Assembly (NCBI RefSeq): GCF_005116465.1
Contig: NZ_SWBM01000001.1
Span: 372,001 to 436,000 of the forward strand
Length of the DNA stretch: 64,000 nt
Reading direction: 5' to 3'
DNA from: Robertmurraya kyonggiensis
GTDB lineage: Bacteria > Bacillota > Bacilli > Bacillales > Cytobacillaceae
The notes beneath the pieces were generated by a model. It was given only the letters and a program-made list of their open reading frames with translations, did not search any database and was not told where the DNA came from. Below, piece after piece: positions 19,356-27,176 of the stretch (its first letter is position 1; each line of letters starts with the position of its first letter). Position numbers and translations under genes: made by a program.

Positions 19356-20186
19356 ATGAAAATGTCCTTTATAGATGGGAAATATATTGAAGTTGATTCA
19401 GGAGTCGAACTTTTTGTACAGGATGTAGGGGAAGGCGAGCCATTAGTGTTCATTCCAGGATTCACTTTTACAACAGAGGTATTTTCGAAACAGGTTGAAT
19501 TTTTTTCGAAAACAAATAGGGTGATTGTTATAGATCCTAGGAGCCACGGTCGTTCGACCAAGTCACTCCATGGAAATGACTATGTTACCCACGGAACTGA
19601 CCTTGCAGCTATCCTACAGGCATTAGATGTGAAAAATCCAACTCTATTGGGATGGTCCTTTGGTTGTTTAACCGTTTGGGAGTATTTGAAGCAAAATGGT
19701 GCAGAACAGATTAAATCTATTATTCTGGTAGATATGCCACCAAAATCTCTGTCCATTAAAGAGAATGATTGGGTTGAAGGAGCTCTTGATGATATTGCAG
19801 CCATCTATAATAGTTTTTTACGAAATTCAAAAGGGCAAAGAGAGTTCATAACAAGTTATATTACTCAGGTAATGATACAGAGAGAACTCGCTGAGGAAGA
19901 GTTAGCTTGGCTTGTGGAGCAATCGTTAAAAACACCTTATTATATTGCAGGTAACTTATTCGCTTCAGGAATGTTCTCTGATTATCGAGAGACGGCAAAA
20001 ATAGCTAGTCAAACAGTCCCATCGTTAACGGTTGTCGCGGAACACTGGGCAGAAGTTGCAGGTAATTATCTTAAGCAATTAACACCAGAATCTAAAGTAG
20101 AGGTTTTGGGTGGGCATATGATGTTTTGGGAACACAGTGAAAAATTCAATGAGATCGTATCAAATTTTTTAAATAAAATTGAATGA
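19356..20186 (+). CDS. Alpha/beta hydrolase
   Basis: This 276-residue alpha/beta hydrolase has the nucleophile elbow GWSFGC (Ser101), the oxyanion HG-type segment as PGFTFTT near residue 35, strand-turn IVIDPRSHGRS typical of haloperoxidase/esterase-like members, and a C-terminal His in GGHMMFWE (about residue 257). The substrate is unknown. It is a single gene with a weak GGGGTG site before ATG, ended by a bidirectional terminator shared with the convergent oxidoreductase gene. Confidence 0.87.
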   Translation: MKMSFIDGKYIEVDSGVELFVQDVGEGEPLVFIPGFTFTTEVFSKQVEFFSKTNRVIVIDPRSHGRSTKSLHGNDYVTHGTDLAAILQALDVKNPTLLGWSFGCLTVWEYLKQNGAEQIKSIILVDMPPKSLSIKENDWVEGALDDIAAIYNSFLRNSKGQREFITSYITQVMIQRELAEEELAWLVEQSLKTPYYIAGNLFASGMFSDYRETAKIASQTVPSLTVVAEHWAEVAGNYLKQLTPESKVEVLGGHMMFWEHSEKFNEIVSNFLNKIE

Positions 20187-20263
20187 TGTCACTGGCTCTG
20201 ATTTGCATCTTTAAGTCGAGGAATTGAGAAATGACCATCCCATTACCCAGTCTAATTATCACA

Positions 20264-20304
20264 CAAAAGGTCCATTCTAGAATTTTCTAGAGTGGACCTT
20301 TTTG
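20264..20304. terminator. Bidirectional terminator
   Basis: AAAGGTCCATTCTAGA pairs with TCTAGAGTGGACCTTT, with A and T runs on the two sides. It serves the convergent genes on both strands. Confidence 0.9.
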
Positions 20305-20315
20305 TTTCTAAGAAA

Positions 20316-21230
20316 TCATGACTTCGTATCGGCTTCAATGTATTCCACAATTTTTTCGCAAATTTCATGTGTAATTAGTGAATCATTTATTGACGGCACG
20401 GGGATGCGATTATTCTGAACGCAATCGATAAAATGATCTAATAGCTGATAGAAGCCACGTTTATATAGGGTTGGCTCCCAGTCACCGAATTTTGAAATAC
20501 TGATTTCTTTATTATGATAGTGAGTTGTTTCGACAAGACTGTTCACGACGAATTTATCCTGTCCCGTCATGTATTCGATGATTTCTTCAGTGACACCACC
20601 ATTTCTGTTCATGATCCCGATAGCGGTACATCCTTCTCCAATAAGGGTGAGGACTACATGGTCAAGAAGTTCCCTATTTTTAAGATATTCAATCTTGATA
20701 TCCTTGACTTCAGTGTCCATCAAAAATCTAAGTGTATCGACAACATGGATAAAATCCTCAACAACAAATCTTCTTACAAAGTCTGGAGCAGAAAATCGAT
20801 TTTTCTGCATGAGAATTAAGTTAGCTTTTCCCTTTTCTTTCAGTTCTTTCACTTTTGGAATGAATCTTCTATTAAAACCTACCATGGCGATCTTGCCGTT
20901 CTCTTTTGCGAGATTAACAATTTTTTCGGTTTCATGAAAGTTCATTGATATCGGTTTGTCTATGTAAGTGTGGATGCCATTTCTTAGTAATGTTTCCGCT
21001 ATTTCAAAATGGGCCTCTGTAGCAGTGCTCACAATAGCTGCATCGATTCCAATCTCTATTAATTCCTCAACAGATTGAACTTTTTCATTAACTCTGTATT
21101 TTTTTGAAAGGCTGTTTAAGGTATCTACATTTCTTGTACAAAAAACAAGTTTCATGCCTTCTTTTTCCGAAAGGACAGGTAGATAGGCCTTTTTTGCAAT
21201 ATCACCTAATCCGATAATTCCAAGTTTCAT
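20316..21230 (-). CDS. Gfo/Idh/MocA-family NAD(P)-dependent oxidoreductase
   Basis: This is a roughly 304-residue oxidoreductase. The N-terminal Rossmann fold (GIIGLGDIAKKAYLPVL) and the EKPIS-like motif (here DKPISMN near residue 95) define the family, which usually acts on sugars or inositols. The C-terminal domain begins around residue 125. The ATG at 21230 has GGAG eight bases upstream; a GTG nine bases further up overlaps that site and is less likely. The substrate is not evident and no sugar gene lies adjacent. Confidence 0.88.
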   Translation of the reverse strand: MKLGIIGLGDIAKKAYLPVLSEKEGMKLVFCTRNVDTLNSLSKKYRVNEKVQSVEELIEIGIDAAIVSTATEAHFEIAETLLRNGIHTYIDKPISMNFHETEKIVNLAKENGKIAMVGFNRRFIPKVKELKEKGKANLILMQKNRFSAPDFVRRFVVEDFIHVVDTLRFLMDTEVKDIKIEYLKNRELLDHVVLTLIGEGCTAIGIMNRNGGVTEEIIEYMTGQDKFVVNSLVETTHYHNKEISISKFGDWEPTLYKRGFYQLLDHFIDCVQNNRIPVPSINDSLITHEICEKIVEYIEADTKS

Positions 21231-21535
21231 TTTTATCACTCCGTTATGGGGTCAAATTATTTAGTATTCCAGTAGTTGACTCAATAATATCCAATTATTG
21301 TTTTGTGTACCAGCACAAATTAGAAGCTTAATTAGCATATTAACTTTTTTCACAGTATAACAAGTGCATCATATATAGTAACTAGTAAATGTGCTTAAGA
21401 GTGAACAAAATAATAAGTTTCAATACTAACCATCCATTGCTTGTCTAAAATAGGCATCATTTCTAGAGGAATAGCCGTTTCTTAACAGGATAAATTGAAT
21501 AAATTATGATAGATGAATTAGAAGGAGGTGTTATT
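21231..21535. other. Intergenic, no gene seen
   Basis: About 300 bases between divergent genes. A CATATATAGTA string near 21370 recalls a mother-cell sigma -10 box, but it lies too far from the next start to support a call. Confidence 0.3.
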
Positions 21536-21799
21536 ATGAGTTCTAATAATTGCCGAAGAGATGAATCTCCTCAAACAGTTAATGTATACAAAATCTATCA
21601 AACAAGTCCAAAAAAAGAAAGTAATGCTAATGACGTTCTTGCAGCAAACCAACAACTACTTACTGCAATGTTAAATAGACGTCAACAGAGCTCGTTCGAT
21701 CCAGGTCAAATCCTTAATGATGTTCTAAATTCAACATTAGCTTCCTTACGTGCTAAAAGTTGTGTCGTAGATAGCCTTGCTAGATCATTCAATTTATAA
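21536..21799 (+). CDS. Small protein of unknown function
   Basis: This 87-residue protein has no signal peptide or membrane helix. It begins MSSNNCRRDESPQ, is rich in Asn, Gln and Ser, and has a helical C-terminal half with a second Cys (SCVVDSLARSF). The start is clear: AGAAGGAGG lies eight bases before the ATG at 21536. Similar small polar proteins in Bacillaceae are often spore-associated, but I recognise no family and give no function. It is a one-gene unit followed by a terminator at 21893. Confidence 0.65.
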   Translation: MSSNNCRRDESPQTVNVYKIYQTSPKKESNANDVLAANQQLLTAMLNRRQQSSFDPGQILNDVLNSTLASLRAKSCVVDSLARSFNL

Positions 21800-21892
21800 A
21801 TATTGATCATAAACGGTAGATGATACTGCATCATTTATCAGTATTTTTTCGGGAGAGCCAATTATCCTATAATAACACCAATTTTTTCAGTC

Positions 21893-21928
21893 GAAAACCA
21901 CACTACCTAAGGTTGGTGTGGTTTTCAT
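21893..21928 (+). terminator. Rho-independent terminator
   Basis: GAAAACCACACTACC pairs with GGTTGGTGTGGTTTTC over a four-base loop. The A/T tracts on both flanks would let it work in either direction. Confidence 0.85.
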
Positions 21929-21984
21929 ATATTTTCATGTTTTCAAAAACGAAAAATATAATTTGAATATTTAGAAATTATTAT

Positions 21985-22013
21985 TTGACAGTGGAATAAA
22001 ATAGACTTATATA
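21985..22013 (+). promoter_or_regulatory. Probable sigma-A promoter of the alcohol dehydrogenase gene
   Basis: TTGACA at 21985-21990 and TATATA at 22008-22013 are 17 bases apart, about 70 bases before the start codon. Confidence 0.65.
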
Positions 22014-22083
22014 TTATTAGAATGATATTGCCTAGGACTTATTCTTTCTTGATCCAAATTTATGTGAAAAGTGAGGTCATGAG

Positions 22084-23283
22084 ATGTATAAACTGTATTG
22101 CCGTCTCTATCAATGGGTTCTGCGATTAGGTACTTTTATTCTTCCATGGAGAAAACCTGAGTTGTTATCTGGCGAAAATAGTTTGCTGAAATTGCCAAAA
22201 TTGATTCGAAACCTCAAAATTGAAAGCGTTTTAATTGTGACTGATAAAGGAATTACCTCAATAAAATTGATGGATCCTTTTTTACAAGGCTTACAAGACG
22301 AGAATATAAAATTCTTTATCTATGACAAAACGGTTCCTAATCCAACGATAGATAACATTGAGGAAGCTTTTCGAATGTATAAGGAGAATCAATGCCAAGG
22401 GATTGTTGCTTTTGGCGGAGGTTCACCAATGGACTGTGCAAAAGGTGTTGGTGCAAGGGTGGCTAAGCCTAGAAAAAGCATTCCACAGATGAAGGGTCTA
22501 TTTAAAGTCATGAAAAAGTTGCCTCCGTTATTTATGATTCCTACCACAGCGGGAACCGGAAGTGAAGCAACTCTTGCTGCAGTAGTTTCTAATAGCGAAA
22601 CGCATGAGAAGTATGCGCTTATGGATATATCGCTGATACCACATTATGCGGTCTTGGATCCATTACTTACTGTGAATCTTCCGCCACATATTACGGCAGC
22701 TACCGGAATTGATGCGCTGACACATGCAGTGGAAGCTTATATCGGTAAAAGTAATACAAGGGAAACGAGAGAATGTAGTAAAGACGCTGTTAAATTGATA
22801 TTCGAAAATCTTTTTGAGGCGTATTCGAATGGCACCGATCTAACTGCTCGAAAAAATATGCAAACAGCTGCCTATTTAGCAGGAATTGCTTTTACCCGGG
22901 CTTACGTTGGAAACGTTCATGCAATTGCCCACACATTAGGAGGTTTCTATTCGGTGCCACACGGATTGGCTAATGCCATCGTTTTACCGTATGTACTTGA
23001 CTATTATGGAGATTCTATACATAAACCACTTGCAGAGCTTGCTGATTTAATAGGAATTAGTGAATCTGGTAATAATGAAGAAAAGAAGGCAAAAAAGTTT
23101 ATCGAAGCCATTAAACAGTTGAACCAAGATATGAAAATACCTACAAAAGTGAATGGGATTGAGGACAGGGATATTCCAGTGATGGTTGAACGTGCCCTAA
23201 AAGAAGCAAATCCACTTTATCCAGTACCGAAAATTCTAACAAAACATGAAATGTTTGAACTTTATCAGTTAATTAAGGAGTAA
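22084..23283 (+). CDS. Iron-containing alcohol dehydrogenase
   Basis: This is a 399-residue group III (iron-type) alcohol dehydrogenase. The NAD(P)-binding GGGSPMDCAKG is near residue 115, TTAGTGSEAT near 155, and the metal ligands lie in DALTHAVEAY and HAIAHTLGGFYSVPHG. It interconverts alcohols or diols and aldehydes; the substrate is not readable. The extra 30 residues at the N-terminus (LYQWVLRLGTFILPWRKPE) are typical of a subgroup of Bacillus homologues. It has its own promoter at 21985 and stands alone. Confidence 0.92.
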   Translation: MYKLYCRLYQWVLRLGTFILPWRKPELLSGENSLLKLPKLIRNLKIESVLIVTDKGITSIKLMDPFLQGLQDENIKFFIYDKTVPNPTIDNIEEAFRMYKENQCQGIVAFGGGSPMDCAKGVGARVAKPRKSIPQMKGLFKVMKKLPPLFMIPTTAGTGSEATLAAVVSNSETHEKYALMDISLIPHYAVLDPLLTVNLPPHITAATGIDALTHAVEAYIGKSNTRETRECSKDAVKLIFENLFEAYSNGTDLTARKNMQTAAYLAGIAFTRAYVGNVHAIAHTLGGFYSVPHGLANAIVLPYVLDYYGDSIHKPLAELADLIGISESGNNEEKKAKKFIEAIKQLNQDMKIPTKVNGIEDRDIPVMVERALKEANPLYPVPKILTKHEMFELYQLIKE

Positions 23284-23291
23284 ATATTGAA

Positions 23292-23320
23292 TTACATTAT
23301 ATAAATTGATATATTATAAT
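23292..23320 (+). promoter_or_regulatory. Probable sigma-A promoter of proS
   Basis: TTACAT (23292-23297) and TATAAT (23315-23320) are 17 bases apart, just upstream of the T-box leader. Confidence 0.6.
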
Positions 23321-23344
23321 TCATAAATACGTATTCAATGATGT

Positions 23345-23568
23345 GATCAAGTAAATAAGAATTGTGAATCAGAAAATATAGCCTTGGCTGAAAGCTATAT
23401 CACCTCTTCTTATTGAACCCTACCACGGAGATGTTAGCCAAACTAACCGAGTCGTTTCGTTACAAACGTTAGAGGACTTTAATCTTTTTATTAAAGTCGA
23501 ACTAAGGTGGTACCACGTCTATTAAGCATAAAGACGTCCTTTATTAGGACTCTTTATGCTTTTTTATT
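23345..23568 (+). promoter_or_regulatory. T-box riboswitch controlling proS
   Basis: The leader contains the conserved T-box AAGGTGGTACCACG at 23504-23517, followed by a terminator hairpin with T run (AAGCATAAAG ... CTTTATGCTT, 23524-23566). Upstream hairpins and GAACCCTACC near 23415-23424 give a proline codon (CCT, or CCC one base earlier) as the likely specifier. Uncharged tRNA-Pro would bind and favour the antiterminator, raising proS expression. Confidence 0.92.
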
Positions 23569-23598
23569 TTATTTTATTTTTTCAGGAGGAAAAAGACA

Positions 23599-25035
23599 AT
23601 GTCTCAAAACACAAACGATTTTTCAAAATGGTATATTGATACCATTCAAAAGGCGGATTTAATGGATTACACGCCTGTACGTGGATGTATTGCATTCAAG
23701 CCAGATGGTTACGAATTATGGGAGCATATTCAAACAGAAATGGATAAGCGCTTTAAAGAAACGGGCCACCGTAATGCCTATTTCCCAATGTTAATTCCAG
23801 AATCATTTTTCCAAAAGGAAAAGGACCATATCGAAGGATTCTCACCAGAACTTCCTTGGGTAACAGAAGCGGCAGGAGAACAGTTAGAAGAACGTTTAGC
23901 GTTACGTCCGACTTCAGAAACAATGATTGGACATTTGTATTCTAACTGGATTAAAAGCTATCGCGACCTTCCAGTTTTAATTAATCAATGGGCCAACGTA
24001 TTCCGTTGGGAAAAGAAAACTCTTCCATTCATCCGTACGTCTGAGTTCCTATGGCAGGAAGGTCATACGGCTCATGTGGATGAAGAAGATGCTCGTAAAG
24101 AAACGATGCAAATGTTGAATATTTATAAGGAAGTTGTAGAAGGATTGTTGGCGATTCCAGTTTATGATGGAGAAAAAACACCATCAGAACGTTTTGCTGG
24201 TGCTGTTGATACATTCTCGATTGAAGCGATGATGAAGGATGGAAAAGCTGTCCAAGCTGGTACTTCTCACTACTTAGGAACAAAATTTGCAGAAGCATTT
24301 GATATTAAATACTTAAATAAAGAAAATAAACATACGTATGTGCATACAACTTCATGGGGTACTTCTACACGTCTAATCGGTTCAGTGATCATGGTGCACG
24401 GCGATGAGCAAGGTCTAGTTTTACCACCAAAGATCGCCCCAACTCAAGTTGTGTTGATCCCAGTTGGACCTTGGAAAAAGAACCCTGCGATCATTGAGAA
24501 ATTAGATGAAATCTTTGCAGCGTTAAAGGCAAAAGGAATTCGCGTTCGTCTTGATGATTCTGACCAATCACCAGGATTCAAATTCAACGAATGGGAATTA
24601 AAAGGGGTACCTGTCCGTATTGAACTTGGACCACGTGATTTAGAAAATAATCAGGCTCAAATGAAAGCGCGTGATGAAGGAGACAAAGTTTCCGTTGCTC
24701 TAGAATCTGTAGTGGAAAGCATTGAGAAAGAGCTTGAAACAATGCAAACTCGTCTTTTCGAAAAAGCAAAAGCGTTCCGTGCAGAGCATTCACATACACA
24801 TATCGATTCATTGGAACAATTAGAACAACATTTAGCAGCGTCCGAACAGAATGACACAATTCCTGGTTGGATTTTAGCTGGTTGGTGTGGAGACGATGCT
24901 TGTGAAGAAAATGTAAAAGAACAAACGAAATTCACAACACGCAATATTCCATTTAACCCACCAACAACGAAGCATACTTGCATCAACTGTGGTAAGGAAG
25001 CTAAACATACAGTTTGGTTTGCGCGTGCTTACTAA
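23599..25035 (+). CDS. proS: Prolyl-tRNA synthetase, short archaeal/eukaryote-like type
   Basis: This 478-residue class II synthetase charges tRNA-Pro. It lacks the roughly 180-residue editing insertion of the usual bacterial ProRS (about 565 residues, as in B. subtilis) and has the C-terminal extension typical of the archaeal-like form, with Cys pairs in GWCGDDACEENVKE and HTCINCGKEAKHTVWFARAY. Motif 2 (RTSEFLWQEGHTAH) and motif 3 (GTSTRLIGSVIMVHGDEQGLVLPP) are intact. AGGAGGAAAAAG precedes the ATG. B. cereus-group genomes carry both types; whether a second one is present here cannot be seen. Confidence 0.95.
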   Translation: MSQNTNDFSKWYIDTIQKADLMDYTPVRGCIAFKPDGYELWEHIQTEMDKRFKETGHRNAYFPMLIPESFFQKEKDHIEGFSPELPWVTEAAGEQLEERLALRPTSETMIGHLYSNWIKSYRDLPVLINQWANVFRWEKKTLPFIRTSEFLWQEGHTAHVDEEDARKETMQMLNIYKEVVEGLLAIPVYDGEKTPSERFAGAVDTFSIEAMMKDGKAVQAGTSHYLGTKFAEAFDIKYLNKENKHTYVHTTSWGTSTRLIGSVIMVHGDEQGLVLPPKIAPTQVVLIPVGPWKKNPAIIEKLDEIFAALKAKGIRVRLDDSDQSPGFKFNEWELKGVPVRIELGPRDLENNQAQMKARDEGDKVSVALESVVESIEKELETMQTRLFEKAKAFRAEHSHTHIDSLEQLEQHLAASEQNDTIPGWILAGWCGDDACEENVKEQTKFTTRNIPFNPPTTKHTCINCGKEAKHTVWFARAY

Positions 25036-25084
25036 TAGGAATATTTGAAATAACCGGTGAGGGTTATCCTCATAGATCATTAGC

Positions 25085-25120
25085 AAAAAGCCCTATTTCT
25101 CTGAATCGGGGCTTTTTGTA
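25085..25120 (+). terminator. Rho-independent terminator after proS
   Basis: AAAAAGCCC pairs with GGGCTTTTT over a 15-base loop, ending in a T run. Confidence 0.8.
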
Positions 25121-25377
25121 GTATAAAAGTGAAAAGATCTCTTTTACCATTAAAATTAATTGTCCGTATTTTTCGCTTACCAGAAGCTAGTGATTCCGTG
25201 TAGGTCAATTTGAAAAGGATAATCTCGACCAGAATTTAGGAAGGTATGCCGATGGATGGAGAACGGCATTCTAATTTTTCTTAGATACATATAGATATGA
25301 AAAAAATTAGTCGACACTACTTGTGAACATTAATTGAACATGTGAAAACATCGGATGAGAAAACAATCGAATTTGTC

Positions 25378-25406
25378 TTGCATTTTATTTTAAGGTCAAG
25401 TAATAT
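25378..25406 (+). promoter_or_regulatory. Probable sigma-A promoter of ndh
   Basis: TTGCAT (25378-25383) and TAATAT (25401-25406) are 17 bases apart, and the transcript should start within the Rex sites that follow. Confidence 0.65.
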
Positions 25407-25421
25407 CAAATTATATTTTTA

Positions 25422-25460
25422 TGTGAAATATTTCACAAATTTATGTGAAAATATTCACAT
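25422..25460 (+). promoter_or_regulatory. Two tandem Rex operators
   Basis: TGTGAAATATTTCACA (25422-25437, a perfect palindrome) and TGTGAAAATATTCACA (25444-25459) both fit the Rex consensus TTGTGAA-N4-TTCACAA. They start 22 bases apart, two helical turns, and lie just downstream of the -10. NADH-sensitive repression of ndh by Rex is established in B. subtilis. Confidence 0.85.
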
Positions 25461-25497
25461 TACCCAGATGGTAGACAAAAGAGAGGGGCAAACAGCA

Positions 25498-26726
25498 TGG
25501 AAAAGCCAAAAGTAGTTATACTTGGTGCAGGTTACGGTGGTCTTATTGCGAGCAGAGAGTTAGAGAAGATATTAAATAGTGGGGAAGCAGATGTTACTTT
25601 AATTAACAAACATGATTATCACTACATTTCTACTCAATTACACAAAATCGGAGCTGGTACAGCTTCTGACAATAAAGTCGCGTTACACATTCCAGACTTA
25701 TTAAAGACGAATCTTGTGAAATTCAAAAAAGCAGTTGTCTCAAATGTAGATTTCAACGACAAGAATATCGTTTTAGATAATGGTGAAACATTGGAATATG
25801 ATTATCTATTAATCGCTCTAGGATTTGATGTAGATACGTTTGGAATCCCTGGGGTGGAAGAGAATGCTTTTAAGATTCGTAGTTTTAGAAGTTCTAAAGC
25901 GATTCAGAACCATATTACGAAAGAATTTGCGGCATACAAAGAGGACCAGGATCCGTCTCATTTAACATTTGTTGTAGCAGGTGCTGGATTCACTGGAATC
26001 GAAATGGTTGGGGAATTAGTCGATAAGCTTCCGAAGCTTTGTAAGCAATATGATATTCCAGTTAAGGAAACAAGAATCATTAATGTAGAAGCATCTGATT
26101 CTATTCTTCCATTCTTTGATCGAAAAGCAATTGATTTTACCACTGCATATTTGAAAAAAAGCGGTGTGGAATTGATGACATCTACTAAAATTGTTGAATG
26201 TAAAAAGGAATCTATTATTTTGGATAATGGTTTCCAAATTCCAGCTAGAACTCTTATTTGGTCTGGAGGAGTTAGGGCGAATAAACTACTAGAAAAATGG
26301 AATTTACAATTGGTTAGAGGGAGAATCCCAGTGGATGAATACCTTCGGGTAAAAGAGCTTGATGGTGTATTCTGTATTGGAGATGCATCTCTATTCACGA
26401 AGGAAGATCAGAATGCTTTACCAGCAACAGCACAGGTTGCCATTCAACAAGCGCAAACTTGTGGACCAAATATTGCAGCAACAATACGTGGAGAGGCTTT
26501 AAAACCATTTACGTATAGTCATAAAGGAACCGTGGCTTCTATCGGTTTGAAAGTAGCGGTAGGAAATGTATTCGGAGTGAAGATTACAGGATTATTCGCA
26601 GCTTTAATGAAACAAGTAGTGGAAGCAAGATATTTGCTAGTACTTGGCGGACCAGTGTTTATGGTAAAAGAACTCTTAAATCTGAATCCTAAAAAAGGAT
26701 CTACCCAAACGGTTTCATCTAGATAG
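25498..26726 (+). CDS. ndh: Type II NADH dehydrogenase
   Basis: This is a 409-residue single-subunit NADH:quinone oxidoreductase that passes electrons from NADH to menaquinone without pumping protons. It has two dinucleotide-binding folds: FAD at the N-terminus (VVILGAGYGG, residues about 6-15) and NADH near 160-170 (VAGAGFTGIE). The FAD-contact GDAS and the C-terminal membrane-binding amphipathic region are present. The frame reads from 25497, with the codon boundary one base either side of the ATG; AGAGAGGGG precedes it. Two Rex sites upstream link it to the NADH/NAD ratio. Confidence 0.93.
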
Positions 26727-26775
26727 TATGCTGAGTGGATGACAAGAAAGCCGACTTTTCTAGTCCAACACTTTT

Positions 26776-26817
26776 ACAGGCACAATCCCTTAATTAAAAG
26801 GGGATGTGCCTGTTTTT
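26776..26817 (+). terminator. Rho-independent terminator after ndh
   Basis: CAGGCACAATCCC pairs with GGGGATGTGCCTG, with a T run. Confidence 0.85.
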
Positions 26818-27015
26818 GTTAGATAAGGTATAAAAGTTGGTCTAGATTTAGAAGTCAAAAAATATAGTGTTTTTTAGGGACTCAAAAATGTATTTGGATC
26901 GAGTTAGAGGAAATTTAGAAATACATGACGAATAATACTTTTGAGTTATTTGTCTGAAGAAGAATAGAAATTGTTACCGTACAGAAAAGTGCTCCTTCTT
27001 CTTTTTTTAAAAAAA

Positions 27016-27054
27016 TGTAAACGTTTACTTCTGGTTATTATGTAAACGTTTACA
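27016..27054 (+). promoter_or_regulatory. Two LacI/CcpA-type operators upstream of the DUF4185 gene
   Basis: TGTAAACGTTTACT (27016-27029) and TGTAAACGTTTACA (27041-27054) are 25 bases apart. Both fit the palindromic core of LacI-family sites, including cre. The second is a perfect palindrome. A pair of near-identical sites suggests a dedicated LacI-family repressor or strong catabolite control; no such regulator gene is nearby. Confidence 0.7.
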
Positions 27055-27081
27055 TATCTAAACAAACGAAAGGAGGTGATA

Positions 27082-27132
27082 TTGGAACAGCTATTAATCA
27101 GGAAATATCTTTGGTTCTTTTTATCAGGCTGA
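27082..27132 (+). CDS. Possible 16-residue leader peptide
   Basis: AAAGGAGGTGATA, an almost perfect anti-16S match, precedes TTG and a 16-codon frame (MEQLLIRKYLWFFLSG). It ends 44 bases before the start of the secreted protein. The ribosome site is better than that of the main gene. A role in translation control is possible but shown only by this geometry. Confidence 0.4.
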   Translation: MEQLLIRKYLWFFLSG

Positions 27133-27176
27133 GACTACAAATGGCAATCTCATTTTGTTTACGAGGAGTGTGTAGA

